This document shows, in pieces, positions 1 to 7,270 of a stretch of 64,000 bases of DNA. The position numbers and the translations under genes are program-made. A model generated the notes under the pieces. That model did not search any database, was not told where the DNA came from, and saw nothing but the letters and a program-made list of their open reading frames with translations. Numbering within the stretch: position 1 is the first letter of the stretch; every line of letters begins with the position of its first letter. The DNA comes from Nocardia aurea (GTDB lineage Bacteria; Actinomycetota; Actinomycetes; Mycobacteriales; Mycobacteriaceae), in NCBI RefSeq assembly GCF_003123685.1, contig NZ_QCYJ01000132.1, forward strand, positions 1 to 64,000, read 5' to 3'.

Positions 1-90
1 ACCCGCTACGAACGCCGCGCCGACATCCACCACGCGCTACTCACCCTCGCCTGCGCGGTCATCTGCCTCCGAAAACTCATTCTGAACTGA
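1..90 (+). mobile_element. 3' end of an IS5-type transposase (partial at window edge)
   Basis: The first 30 codons read in frame to a TGA at 88-90. They end in a sequence rich in the pattern YERRADIHHALL...ICLRKL, which resembles the C-terminus of IS5-family DDE transposases. The rest of the element lies outside the window. Its stop overlaps the 3' end of the convergent NTPase gene, so the IS end seems to have cut that gene. No terminal inverted repeat could be fixed. Family assignment is from pattern memory of a short tail. Confidence 0.55.
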
Positions 91-1165
91 CCTCTAAGGG
101 GTCGATCTCGAACGGCGCCAGGTCGGTGAGTTCGGCGATCTCGCGACCGGTCAAGCCCTTCGCTGCGGTGATCAACGCGACCATGTACCGATAGGCGGGG
201 TCGGCGAGCAGTGATCTGAGTTCGCTGCGGGCACGGTGTTCGAGGCCGGCGGCGAACTGCGACTTACCCAGTTCGTAGCCGACGGCTGCGCTCAAGGGAT
301 GGCGCTCCGGTATCGGGATCTCGGGGCCGTGTCGGCTGGCGACGATCACGCGCAGGTTCTCATGAGGCCGGACCGGAAGCAGACTCGCGATCGAGGGCGT
401 GCCGGAGTCCTCGTCGAGACCGTCGACCACCAGTATCAACCGCCGCTTCGCGACTGCCTCTCGCTCGGCGGCGGTCGTGAGCATCTCGGCACACAATCCG
501 TCCCGGCTGACCTTCTCCTGCTCGATCGTTTCTCGTTGATCGGGCAATAGCACCTTCAGCTGGTCGAGAACCGCATCGGTGAACGCCCGATGGTCGCTCT
601 CGCCCGCACGGTCGGTGATGAAGAACCCGATCACTGTGACACCGGACGGCGGTTCGAGAAGAAAGGTAGACAACAGCGCTGATTTCCCAGCCCATGGATC
701 GGCTCGTATCCACAGATACCGTTCCGGACCAGCACAGAAACCGGTCAACATCGCCCATTCGGTCTCACGCTCACGCAATCCGTCGGCCGGCGCGATGAAC
801 TCGCGCACCTTCACCGTGTAGAACGACCTACCCGACGCGACGGGAGCATCCGCGACATCGGCGGCGTCTCGCCGGTTCAGCCAATATTGCCAGGTCCGGC
901 GATCCAAACCCTGATGCACTTTCAGGACCCCGGCTTCGCGCAGGAGAAACACGATCACCGTGCGCAGTTGATCGTCATCGCGCGGCACGGTCGGTTTTCG
1001 CTTCGACGTCTTGGCCGGAAACCAGCCCGACAGCGTCGACTTCGATACACCGGTGCCGTCGGCGATCTTCTGCACTGACAGCGGCCCACGCCCCTTGTTC
1101 GCCGCCACCCGCAACCTGTCGAGCTCGGCGAAGAAGGCCATCCTCGCGACCATCCCGGTCATCAT
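77..1165 (-). CDS. STAND-like P-loop NTPase with N-terminal HTH, truncated at its 3' end
   Basis: The protein begins with a lambda-repressor-like HTH (VQKIADGTGVSKSTLSGW, about residues 30-50 from the ATG at 1165). An NTPase module follows, with a P-loop (ADPWAGKSALLSTF), a Walker B-like strand (LILVVDGLDED) and a later RVIVASRHG strand typical of NACHT/STAND ATPases. Full-length relatives continue with helical and repeat sensor regions. Here the frame stops about 150 residues after the ATPase core, inside the transposase tail, so a 3' truncation is inferred. The start is uncertain: the frame is open up to 1369, but nothing upstream of 1165 looks like this fold. In the family such proteins are signal-transducing ATPases, some of them defence proteins. 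This copy is probably non-functional. Confidence 0.6.
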   Translation of the reverse strand: MMTGMVARMAFFAELDRLRVAANKGRGPLSVQKIADGTGVSKSTLSGWFPAKTSKRKPTVPRDDDQLRTVIVFLLREAGVLKVHQGLDRRTWQYWLNRRDAADVADAPVASGRSFYTVKVREFIAPADGLRERETEWAMLTGFCAGPERYLWIRADPWAGKSALLSTFLLEPPSGVTVIGFFITDRAGESDHRAFTDAVLDQLKVLLPDQRETIEQEKVSRDGLCAEMLTTAAEREAVAKRRLILVVDGLDEDSGTPSIASLLPVRPHENLRVIVASRHGPEIPIPERHPLSAAVGYELGKSQFAAGLEHRARSELRSLLADPAYRYMVALITAAKGLTGREIAELTDLAPFEIDPLEVSSE

Positions 1166-1344
1166 TACGCCCCGCACGAGTTCGAGTCGGTACGACTCGA
1201 ATCGACTCGAAAGATTCTCGACCCTCGAGAACCGCAGCCTGACATGCGCATTCACGCACTCTAGCCAGCGAAGCAGTTCGCCGAAGCGGCACCCGTCACG
1301 GTCTTCTGGACTCAGACCACACCGCAACCCATCAGGAGGACCCC

Positions 1345-1539
1345 GTGAACCAGAAGCTGCGCAAAGCATTACTGATCACCATCGCCGGCCTGCTCGGCGT
1401 CATCATCGGCATCACAGCCGCACTGCTCACCCACTTCGAAGGCGGACACATCACCGCGGTGATCCGCGACGGTGGAATCGGTTTTGCCGCCGCCACCACA
1501 TTCCTGCTGCTCGTCCTGACCCACCTCGACGCCATGTGA
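1345..1539 (+). CDS. small two-helix membrane protein
   Basis: This 64-aa protein starts at a GTG with a strong ribosome-binding site (AGGAGGA, 1334-1340). It has two hydrophobic segments, about residues 8-28 and 43-61, separated by a short polar loop, and no recognisable domain. It sits directly before the VirB4-like remnant. Small membrane proteins of this kind are common next to conjugation ATPases, so a former mating-channel role is possible but is only inferred from position. Confidence 0.6.
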   Translation: MNQKLRKALLITIAGLLGVIIGITAALLTHFEGGHITAVIRDGGIGFAAATTFLLLVLTHLDAM

Positions 1540-1577
1540 ACACCAACCCCCGCCAGCACCGACCCGAACGCAACCGA

Positions 1578-2012
1578 TGTCCACAGATCCTGCTGCGCCA
1601 AGCCCCTCAAGCCATCGACGAGGTCGCCACCGCGTTCCGGCTCTCCCAGGGCGAACAACAGTTCCTGCTCTCCGCCGCACGCGGCAGCGGCCTACTCGCG
1701 GTCGGTGCCGACCGGGCGGTGTTCGGGTCGATGGCCTCTCCCATGGAGAACGCGTTGATCACCACTGACCCCGGTGAACTCGCCACCACCGGCGCCGACG
1801 GCGACAACGACATCGATCTCCACGCCCTGCTGGCGATGGCTCCACTCGCCCGGCCCGACGACATCGCGAACGACGACGATGCTGAGAGCGAGGAGATAGT
1901 TCTGCACGGGGCGGGTGGGATGACCCGCCATCGCCTCACCCGAATCACTGCCTACAGCCACTACCGCTCGCCGCAGAGGTGTTCGGAGACGTGGAACCCC
2001 TGGCCGCGGTAG
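1578..2012 (+). pseudogene. C-terminal remnant of a VirB4/TraC-like conjugation ATPase
   Basis: The frame encodes a tail resembling the actinobacterial VirB4-like ATPase C-terminus. An AIDEVATAFRLSQGEQQFLL helix is followed by a glycine-rich GLLAVGADRAVFG strand and then ASPMENALITTDPGEL. The Walker A and B boxes of an intact VirB4 are absent and no good start with a ribosome site precedes the homology, so this looks like the last quarter of a deleted gene. It suggests that a type IV secretion locus once lay here and was removed by IS-mediated deletion. No other mating-pair genes are seen. Confidence 0.5.
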
Positions 2013-2111
2013 TGGGCACCTCCAGCCGTTGTCCTCCGAGCCTGTATTTCACCCCGGCCGCCACCTGAACCATCGAAGGCCGGACCTCTCGATTCTCTAC
2101 TCGGACAGAAA

Positions 2112-2204
2112 GGTGTCATTGTCACCCGGTTCGACAAACTCGCCGTCCGCTACCTGGCAACGATCCATGTCGCCGCCATCAACCAATGGCTACGACACGG
2201 ATGA
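2112..2204 (+). mobile_element. 3' remnant of an IS5/IS427-type transposase
   Basis: An in-frame stretch with the motif RFDKLAVRYLATIHVAAINQW, ending at TGA 2202-2204, matches the typical C-terminal end of IS5-group transposases. No intact upstream transposase frame exists. The terminal-repeat-like sequence at 2230-2249 lies 25 bp beyond the stop. Confidence 0.65.
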
Positions 2205-2229
2205 GACCCGACCCAAACCACCCTCGCTC

Positions 2230-2249
2230 GACTTCGGCACAGAACCTAG
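2230..2249. repeat. IS terminal-repeat-like sequence, copy 1
   Basis: GACTTCGGCACAGAACCTAG lies just after the transposase tail. A copy differing at one position (GACTTCGACACAGAACCTAG) lies in the same orientation at 30760-30779. The position right after a transposase stop suggests the outer end of an IS. Confidence 0.5.
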
Positions 2250-2316
2250 GGAAGTTGTACCATGCCGGGGCGACCACAGCCCGCCATTTCCTTTCGCTGA
2301 CAGTAGGGTTGCCACC

Positions 2317-3222
2317 GTGAGATGCCTGCTAATCACGAACCCTCATGCTGCTGATGATCAACTCCGAAACGTAATGGAGGGACTACGCGTCGAGGTCGTC
2401 GCAATCGATCGCCTGCATATCGACTGGCTAACCGAGAAGCTGGACCCACCAGCAGATTTCGCCTGCGCGCTACTGGCTGGACCCGCTGACGCTGAAGCTG
2501 AAGCCGCTGTGTTCGTGGACATCGGCGTCGCACTCGGTAGGGAAGTGCCGGTCTTCTTGGTAGTCGCTCCCTCCCGGAAAGTCCCGCTTGTTTTAGCCGG
2601 TCTCACCCGCGTCGACGCCGATCTCGACAATCACGGCGCACTAGAACTGCACCTCAAACAATTTCTGCGATCAATTAGCCGTGAAACTCCTCGCGCGCGC
2701 CAGCCGCTCGAGCAATCCCCAGCACTCACGCCCGAAGAGGCCACCGTCGCCCGGACGAGCTTACGGGATCTAGGCCGAGAACCGCGCGGCGATAGCGCGC
2801 GGACCTTCGAGCATCTCATGCTGAACCTGCTGGACAGTCCAGGTTCCCAAGTATCTCGGCCGGTTCCGGACGCTGAGGGCGGATGGGATCTATCTCTGTG
2901 GGACCGGGGGACCGAACTCACGATCGACGGTCCCGTACTGATTCAGCTCAAACTGTGGGACTCGCCGCCGCGCCAAGGGCTGATCACGGCAGCTCGCCGT
3001 TTTGCCGACCAACTCGCGACAAGACCAGCACCGTTCGGTCTGCTGATCTACCACGTGACTCTGCCAGGGGCATACGATATTTCGTTACCCGTTGAAGTGG
3101 CATCCCGGATCGTAGTGGTGTCGGCGGGTGACCTCATCGATGTGCTCGCTGAACAACCCATCGGCAAAGTGCTGGTCTCCATGCGAAATGCCGTGGTGCA
3201 CGGAGGCTTTGCTCGTGGTTGA
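2317..3222 (+). CDS. putative sensor/nuclease fusion: Rossmann-like N-terminus with PD-(D/E)XK-like C-terminus
   Basis: The GTG at 2317 is chosen because the frame upstream is IS remnant. In the 301-aa product, residues 1-120 form an alpha/beta unit (CLLITNP..., VFVDIGVALGREVPVFLVV) whose VDIGxALG-x-PV pattern resembles nucleoside 2-deoxyribosyltransferase, SLOG and TIR-like folds. Residues 160-301 hold a possible nuclease core: a helix with E165, D191 (DLSLWD) and a strand GPVLIQLKLW giving Q210-x-K212 where E-x-K is usual. The downstream nuclease gene overlaps it by 8 bp, so the two are probably translated together. Base composition looks somewhat less GC-rich than the backbone. Function is inferred: a two-gene immunity module is possible, but no named system was recognised. 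Confidence 0.5.
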   Translation: MRCLLITNPHAADDQLRNVMEGLRVEVVAIDRLHIDWLTEKLDPPADFACALLAGPADAEAEAAVFVDIGVALGREVPVFLVVAPSRKVPLVLAGLTRVDADLDNHGALELHLKQFLRSISRETPRARQPLEQSPALTPEEATVARTSLRDLGREPRGDSARTFEHLMLNLLDSPGSQVSRPVPDAEGGWDLSLWDRGTELTIDGPVLIQLKLWDSPPRQGLITAARRFADQLATRPAPFGLLIYHVTLPGAYDISLPVEVASRIVVVSAGDLIDVLAEQPIGKVLVSMRNAVVHGGFARG

Positions 3223-3754
3223 GTTGAGCAGCGCGGCGATTTCGAACTACATGCGCCAAGCAGTCGACCCTGTGAACTCAACCTATGTGCGCGGACGTGC
3301 CTACGAGGACGTCATGGTCCACATCTTCGAGTCGATAGCTGGATGCGAGACGCAGCGCAATAGCCTGAACCGCTTCGGCTCGGAAGAGGTGGACATAGCG
3401 GTCATGAACTTTCGAGAAGACGACGGCCTACGCTTGCTTCCCGAGATTTTCCTTGTCGAGTGCAAGAATTGGAGCAATCCTGTCGACTCTTCAACGGTAA
3501 GCACATTCGCCACCAAGATCCGTCACCGCGGATGCTCTCTCGGCGTTCTGGTTGCGGCCAACGGTGTCACTGGTAACCCACATGAGCAGACACGGGCATA
3601 CCACTCGGCGGCGTTGGCGTTGAATGAGCAGACGAGAATTCTGTTGCTGACGACGGATGACCTGACCTCGTTGACGTCCAGCAAGGACGTCGTCTCCCTC
3701 TTGCACCGCCGTCTGCTCGATCTCGTCGCGGCAGGCACATTCACAACAGCATGA
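3215..3754 (+). CDS. Mrr-like PD-(D/E)XK restriction-type nuclease
   Basis: The GTG at 3215 overlaps the preceding gene's stop and has GGAGG at 3202-3206. The 179-aa protein has the layout of a restriction-endonuclease fold: E31 in a first helix (RAYEDVMVHIF), D60 in EEVDIAV, E82-x-K84 in LVECKNW, then a helix and the strand LGVLVAANG. This matches the E...D...ExK active site of Mrr-like nucleases, which cut DNA. It probably works with the upstream sensor-like protein. Whether it is a restriction enzyme, an abortive-infection effector or a host-genome nuclease cannot be told. Confidence 0.65.
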   Translation: MVELSSAAISNYMRQAVDPVNSTYVRGRAYEDVMVHIFESIAGCETQRNSLNRFGSEEVDIAVMNFREDDGLRLLPEIFLVECKNWSNPVDSSTVSTFATKIRHRGCSLGVLVAANGVTGNPHEQTRAYHSAALALNEQTRILLLTTDDLTSLTSSKDVVSLLHRRLLDLVAAGTFTTA

Positions 3755-4115
3755 CTGTGCGGGCGCCAGACGAGGTGGCGAGGTGGGCTGACCAGGTGAT
3801 GTCGAATTCGCCGGTAGTCAGCCCCCGAAAGTTCCTGAACCAGAAATTGTCTGGCACGACGTGCCACCTTCGTCCACTCAACCGACGACGACAAAGTCGG
3901 CGCTCCGGCGATACGCTCTGCCAAGCAACCACTCTGACGCGGACTCCTTCTGAACAGAAGAGGCCGAGGAGTCGAGCATCGCGTGGATCGAACTGACCGC
4001 ACCTTCTGCTGCGGATAATGGCCCCTTATCTATGGTCGATGCGTTCGTTGAACATGGCCGTGGCGGCAATGCTATCGGGCGGCGCGGTCGTGAGAACGGT
4101 GACAGGATCGCCTCC
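3755..4115. other. intergenic stretch without a convincing gene
   Basis: This 361-bp gap lies between the nuclease and the pentapeptide-repeat gene. Only short shadow frames are present (including a 63-codon minus-strand frame at 3741-3932 with no recognised motif). No strong hairpin, tRNA or repeat was found. Confidence 0.4.
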
Positions 4116-5348
4116 ATGAGAAGACTTTTGGGGGGACTCGTTGTTGTGGTCGTGGCGAGCGTGGTTTGCGCCGCAGCCGCCAGCGCGCAGGCCGGGACGA
4201 CCGCCACACCGAATCCGACCTGGTTGACGCAGCCCGTGGCGACGGTCTTGACGGGCGGGCTGGCGGTGACGACCGCAGTGATCGCGCTGGCAGGTGTGTT
4301 GATGACTCGACATACGTCGGAGCGGCAATTCGCGAAGGCACAAGCGCTAACTCGGGCGCACTTCGCGCAATCACACGAGCTGGAGCGGATCGAGGGGATG
4401 CGCAAGCGCTACACCACCTCCGCCGAACAACTCGCCCACACTTCTCCTGCGGTGCGCCAGGCAGGTGTGTACGCCCTCGCGGCACTGGCCGACGACTGGA
4501 ACACCCTCAATGGTGAATCGGAAACCACCAACAGCACGTCGGTGCCCACCGCGTTGCACGACGAGACCCAGGTGTGCCTCGATCTTCTGTGTGCCTACAT
4601 ACGCTCTTCGGTAGCAGCAGGGGACAAAGAGGTGCGGCTATCCATCGCCTCTGTAATTCAACGTCACGCAGACCAGTGGTCGGGCTACGGCTACGACCTG
4701 CGCGGGGTCGACTCAGCCGACGCGAACCTGCGCGGCGCGAATCTGAGATGCGCAGATCTGCGACAGGCGAATCTAGCCGGTGCAGATTTAGGCGGCGCGG
4801 ACCTGACTGGCGCCAACCTCGGCAAGTCGAACCTTAACGGCGCGAACCTCAACCATGCGAAATTACACGACGCGTATCTGCGCAACGCAGATTTGACCGG
4901 CGCGAATCTGCTCGGCGCGGCCCTCGCCGGCGCGAACCTGGCTGGCGCGAACCTGGCTGGCGCTGATCTGAAGAGTACGGATCTGCGCGCGGATCTGCGC
5001 GATGCGAACCTGGCTGGCGCGAACCTGCTCGATGCGAACCTGAATGGCGCGAACCTGCGTGCGAATCTGAGCGGCGCGCAATTGACCGACGCGGACCTCA
5101 GCGGCGCCACTCTGCGCGGCGCGAACCTGACTGGCGCGCACCTATACCGCTCAAACCTGCACGATGCGACCCTGCGCGGTGCGAATCTGGCTGGTGCGAA
5201 TCTGGTCGGCGCGAACCTGACAAACGCCATCCTGGTCGGCGCGAGTCTGATCAACGCAGACCTGACCGATGCGGACCTGCGTGGTGTTGTCTACGACGAC
5301 GCGACCGAGTGGCCTGCTGGGGTGACTCCACCACCATCAGCGGAGTGA
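4116..5348 (+). CDS. membrane-anchored pentapeptide-repeat protein
   Basis: The 410-aa protein from the ATG at 4116 starts with a signal or anchor segment (residues 3-20) and a second hydrophobic helix around 40-60. A charged helical linker follows. From about residue 195 to the C-terminus there are some 40 tandem A(D/N)LxG pentapeptides forming a right-handed quadrilateral beta-helix. The topology suggests a cytoplasmic or cell-surface helix tethered to the membrane. In other bacteria such folds serve as DNA mimics or scaffolds; no role can be assigned here. The repeats cause long open frames on the opposite strand, which are shadows. The gene ends just before a hairpin at 5358-5394. Confidence 0.8.
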   Translation: MRRLLGGLVVVVVASVVCAAAASAQAGTTATPNPTWLTQPVATVLTGGLAVTTAVIALAGVLMTRHTSERQFAKAQALTRAHFAQSHELERIEGMRKRYTTSAEQLAHTSPAVRQAGVYALAALADDWNTLNGESETTNSTSVPTALHDETQVCLDLLCAYIRSSVAAGDKEVRLSIASVIQRHADQWSGYGYDLRGVDSADANLRGANLRCADLRQANLAGADLGGADLTGANLGKSNLNGANLNHAKLHDAYLRNADLTGANLLGAALAGANLAGANLAGADLKSTDLRADLRDANLAGANLLDANLNGANLRANLSGAQLTDADLSGATLRGANLTGAHLYRSNLHDATLRGANLAGANLVGANLTNAILVGASLINADLTDADLRGVVYDDATEWPAGVTPPPSAE

Positions 5349-5357
5349 GTATCCGAG

Positions 5358-5394
5358 GTCTACCGAAGATGACGGCCGATTATCTGCGGTAGAC
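5358..5394. terminator. hairpin after the pentapeptide-repeat gene
   Basis: GTCTACCGAAGAT (5358-5370) and ATCTGCGGTAGAC (5382-5394) pair over 13 bp with one mismatch around an 11-base loop, ten bases after the stop codon. There is no T-tract. A further copy of the right arm, identical over 13 bases, lies at 5448-5460 without a partner, so the unit may be a repeat as well as a terminator. Confidence 0.5.
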
Positions 5395-5634
5395 CGGTCC
5401 CCTGGCGGTGCGTGACATCCCCACCGCGCCGGGCGACTCGGCGAATCATCTGCGGTAGACAACCGAGGGAGGCGTCGATGGGTTCGGTGTTTGTGCTCGA
5501 AGTCAGTTGCACGACTGCCTGAAGTCCTGTGCACAGGACGGGTTCTGTAGCGCAACACTTCCCCTGGTCTCTCCTGGTGACGCGGGGAGCGGCACACCGA
5601 CGCGTCGAACGATTGGCAACTCGCCGAGACAACC

Positions 5635-5662
5635 TTGACTTCATACTGCTTGCAGTACGCTA
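5635..5662 (+). promoter_or_regulatory. putative promoter overlapped by a palindromic operator
   Basis: TTGACT (5635-5640) followed by TACGCT (5656-5661) could be -35/-10 boxes with a short spacer. The perfect palindrome TACTG-CTTG-CAGTA (5644-5657) fills the spacer, the usual place for a repressor site. It lies about 100 bp before the YVTN gene. This is sequence inference only. Confidence 0.4.
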
Positions 5663-5759
5663 GTCGAGACCCGATGCTCCGCCTCGCGGTAAAGTCCTCA
5701 TCTTGAGGCATCGCTCTGTGCAGATTTGGCTGGACAATCCAAACCACCCAGGAGATGAC

Positions 5760-6710
5760 ATGGCGAATGCGGCAAAGGCTTACGTAACGAATACCGACTC
5801 GGATGACATCTCGGTTGTGGACGTGAAGAGCCGAAAAGAGCTGAAGCGAGTATCTGTCGGCGGCAGCCCCCGTGGAGCAGTTAGGTTCGATAGAGAAAAG
5901 AATTTCGGATATGTGTCAAACTGTGCGGGCAATACGGTATCCGTAGTTGATCTGAATCGCGATCGTGAAGTGGCAAAGATTACCGTCGGAATAGCGCCTC
6001 GTGGTATGACGCTGTCGCCCGACGGGCGCCATGCCTACGTCTCTAACTCTGGTGATAACACCCTATCCATCGTAGATCTGACAGAACGCAGGGAAATTCG
6101 GCGTATCGCGATGGGGGCAAACCCCCGACATATGGCGGTGATTCCGAAAGCAAACCGTCTGCTTGTCGCGCAATGGGGTTCGGATGCAATTGGGAACCTG
6201 GACCTCACCACAGGTCTGACATCGTTGTCTGCGCTGTCAGCGATTCCTGTTGGGAGTGGCGCGAGACCTTACAGCCTCACGCCCAATTCAGATGGGACCG
6301 TAGCCTATGTTGCGAACACCCAAGCCGACTATATATCCGTCGTAGACATTTCAAATAGTAGCGAGAAGAAGAGAATCCAGGTGGGCTATGGCAGTAGGGC
6401 AATTGCGTTTTCATCGGATGAGAAATTTGCGTTCGTCAGTATTGAGAACGCCAATGAGATCGTGGTAATCGATACCGTAAAAAACGCAGTCGCGACCCGG
6501 GTTTCAGTCGGGCCGTCGCCTCGAGGCGTGGCTTTATCTGTCGCGTCGCACGAGCTATTCTCATCCAACTTCAGTCGAGGTAACTCCGGCTTCGGCGACG
6601 CCGCTCGAAACAGTCTTACGGTGGTAGACGTAAAGGACCCGAGGAAGGCGAAGGTAGTTGCGCACATCAAGGTCGGTCTCGGACCTTGCAGCGTATCGAT
6701 ACTGGAGTGA
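5760..6710 (+). CDS. YVTN-type beta-propeller repeat protein
   Basis: The ATG at 5760 has an AGGAG site at 5750-5754. The 316-aa protein consists almost entirely of about seven repeats of roughly 42 residues, each with a core like AYVTNTDSDDISVVD followed by ...VGxxPRG, so a seven-bladed YVTN/NHL-like propeller is expected. No signal peptide is visible, unlike most surface YVTN proteins, so a cytosolic protein is likely. Its codons carry more A and T at third positions than the surrounding genes, suggesting recent transfer. Such propellers usually bind proteins or ligands; no catalytic residues stand out. It stands alone behind its own candidate promoter and operator. Confidence 0.75.
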   Translation: MANAAKAYVTNTDSDDISVVDVKSRKELKRVSVGGSPRGAVRFDREKNFGYVSNCAGNTVSVVDLNRDREVAKITVGIAPRGMTLSPDGRHAYVSNSGDNTLSIVDLTERREIRRIAMGANPRHMAVIPKANRLLVAQWGSDAIGNLDLTTGLTSLSALSAIPVGSGARPYSLTPNSDGTVAYVANTQADYISVVDISNSSEKKRIQVGYGSRAIAFSSDEKFAFVSIENANEIVVIDTVKNAVATRVSVGPSPRGVALSVASHELFSSNFSRGNSGFGDAARNSLTVVDVKDPRKAKVVAHIKVGLGPCSVSILE

Positions 6711-6835
6711 GACGAGGGCAAGACTGGTGAGGTCGCGGAGTAGAGAGCCCGGCCGTGTCGAAGGTGTGGTGAACGTAGGGGTTCGGCGAGGCCCATGCCT
6801 TCGATGAACCTGGATTGTTCGAGGTCGCGCTGACG

Positions 6836-7021
6836 TCAGTAGGCGATCACGAGTGCGACGACGCCACCGACTTCGGCGACGACGGTCAACGCGACCCAGG
6901 TAATGCCGATCTCAACGGCGGCCTTGCTCGCATCGACCGGAGTGATCCAACGCAGCAGTCCGTATACGGCGGCGGCTACCCCGAGTCCGGCGGTCAAAGT
7001 GAGCAGGACCGCAGGCAGCAA
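6836..7021 (-). CDS. small hydrophobic protein with two membrane helices
   Basis: The 61-aa frame (TTG start) has two clear hydrophobic segments, residues 1-25 and 35-61. The homologous-looking frame continues upstream as far as a TGA near 7060, so it could be the remnant of a slightly longer membrane protein. It lies 3' of the relaxase gene on the same strand. No family was recognised. Confidence 0.4.
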   Translation of the reverse strand: MLPAVLLTLTAGLGVAAAVYGLLRWITPVDASKAAVEIGITWVALTVVAEVGGVVALVIAY

Positions 7022-7270
7022 TCCGATCTTCGCCGCGCGGCGCCCAATCGCCGCGGGAATCCTTGTTCATTCGCGCACGCAGAGCGGCGGATGTCGTATG
7101 TGCCTGTACACGAACCGCGCTCACGCTCGGGACCTTTGCATGATTGTGCGTGACGGGGCATCTCACTGCCTGGTGGTCCGCTGGGGGGCACCAGCCTGAG
7201 CGGTCAGGTATCGGCGAATTGAATCATGGGCATAGCGAGTACAGGGTGCGTCGGTATGCGTCTCGTTCGG

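Noticed and set aside
4691..5254. Minus-strand repeat-rich frame (RFAPxRFAP)
   Set aside because: It is the mirror of the pentapeptide repeats at 4700-5320 on the plus strand.
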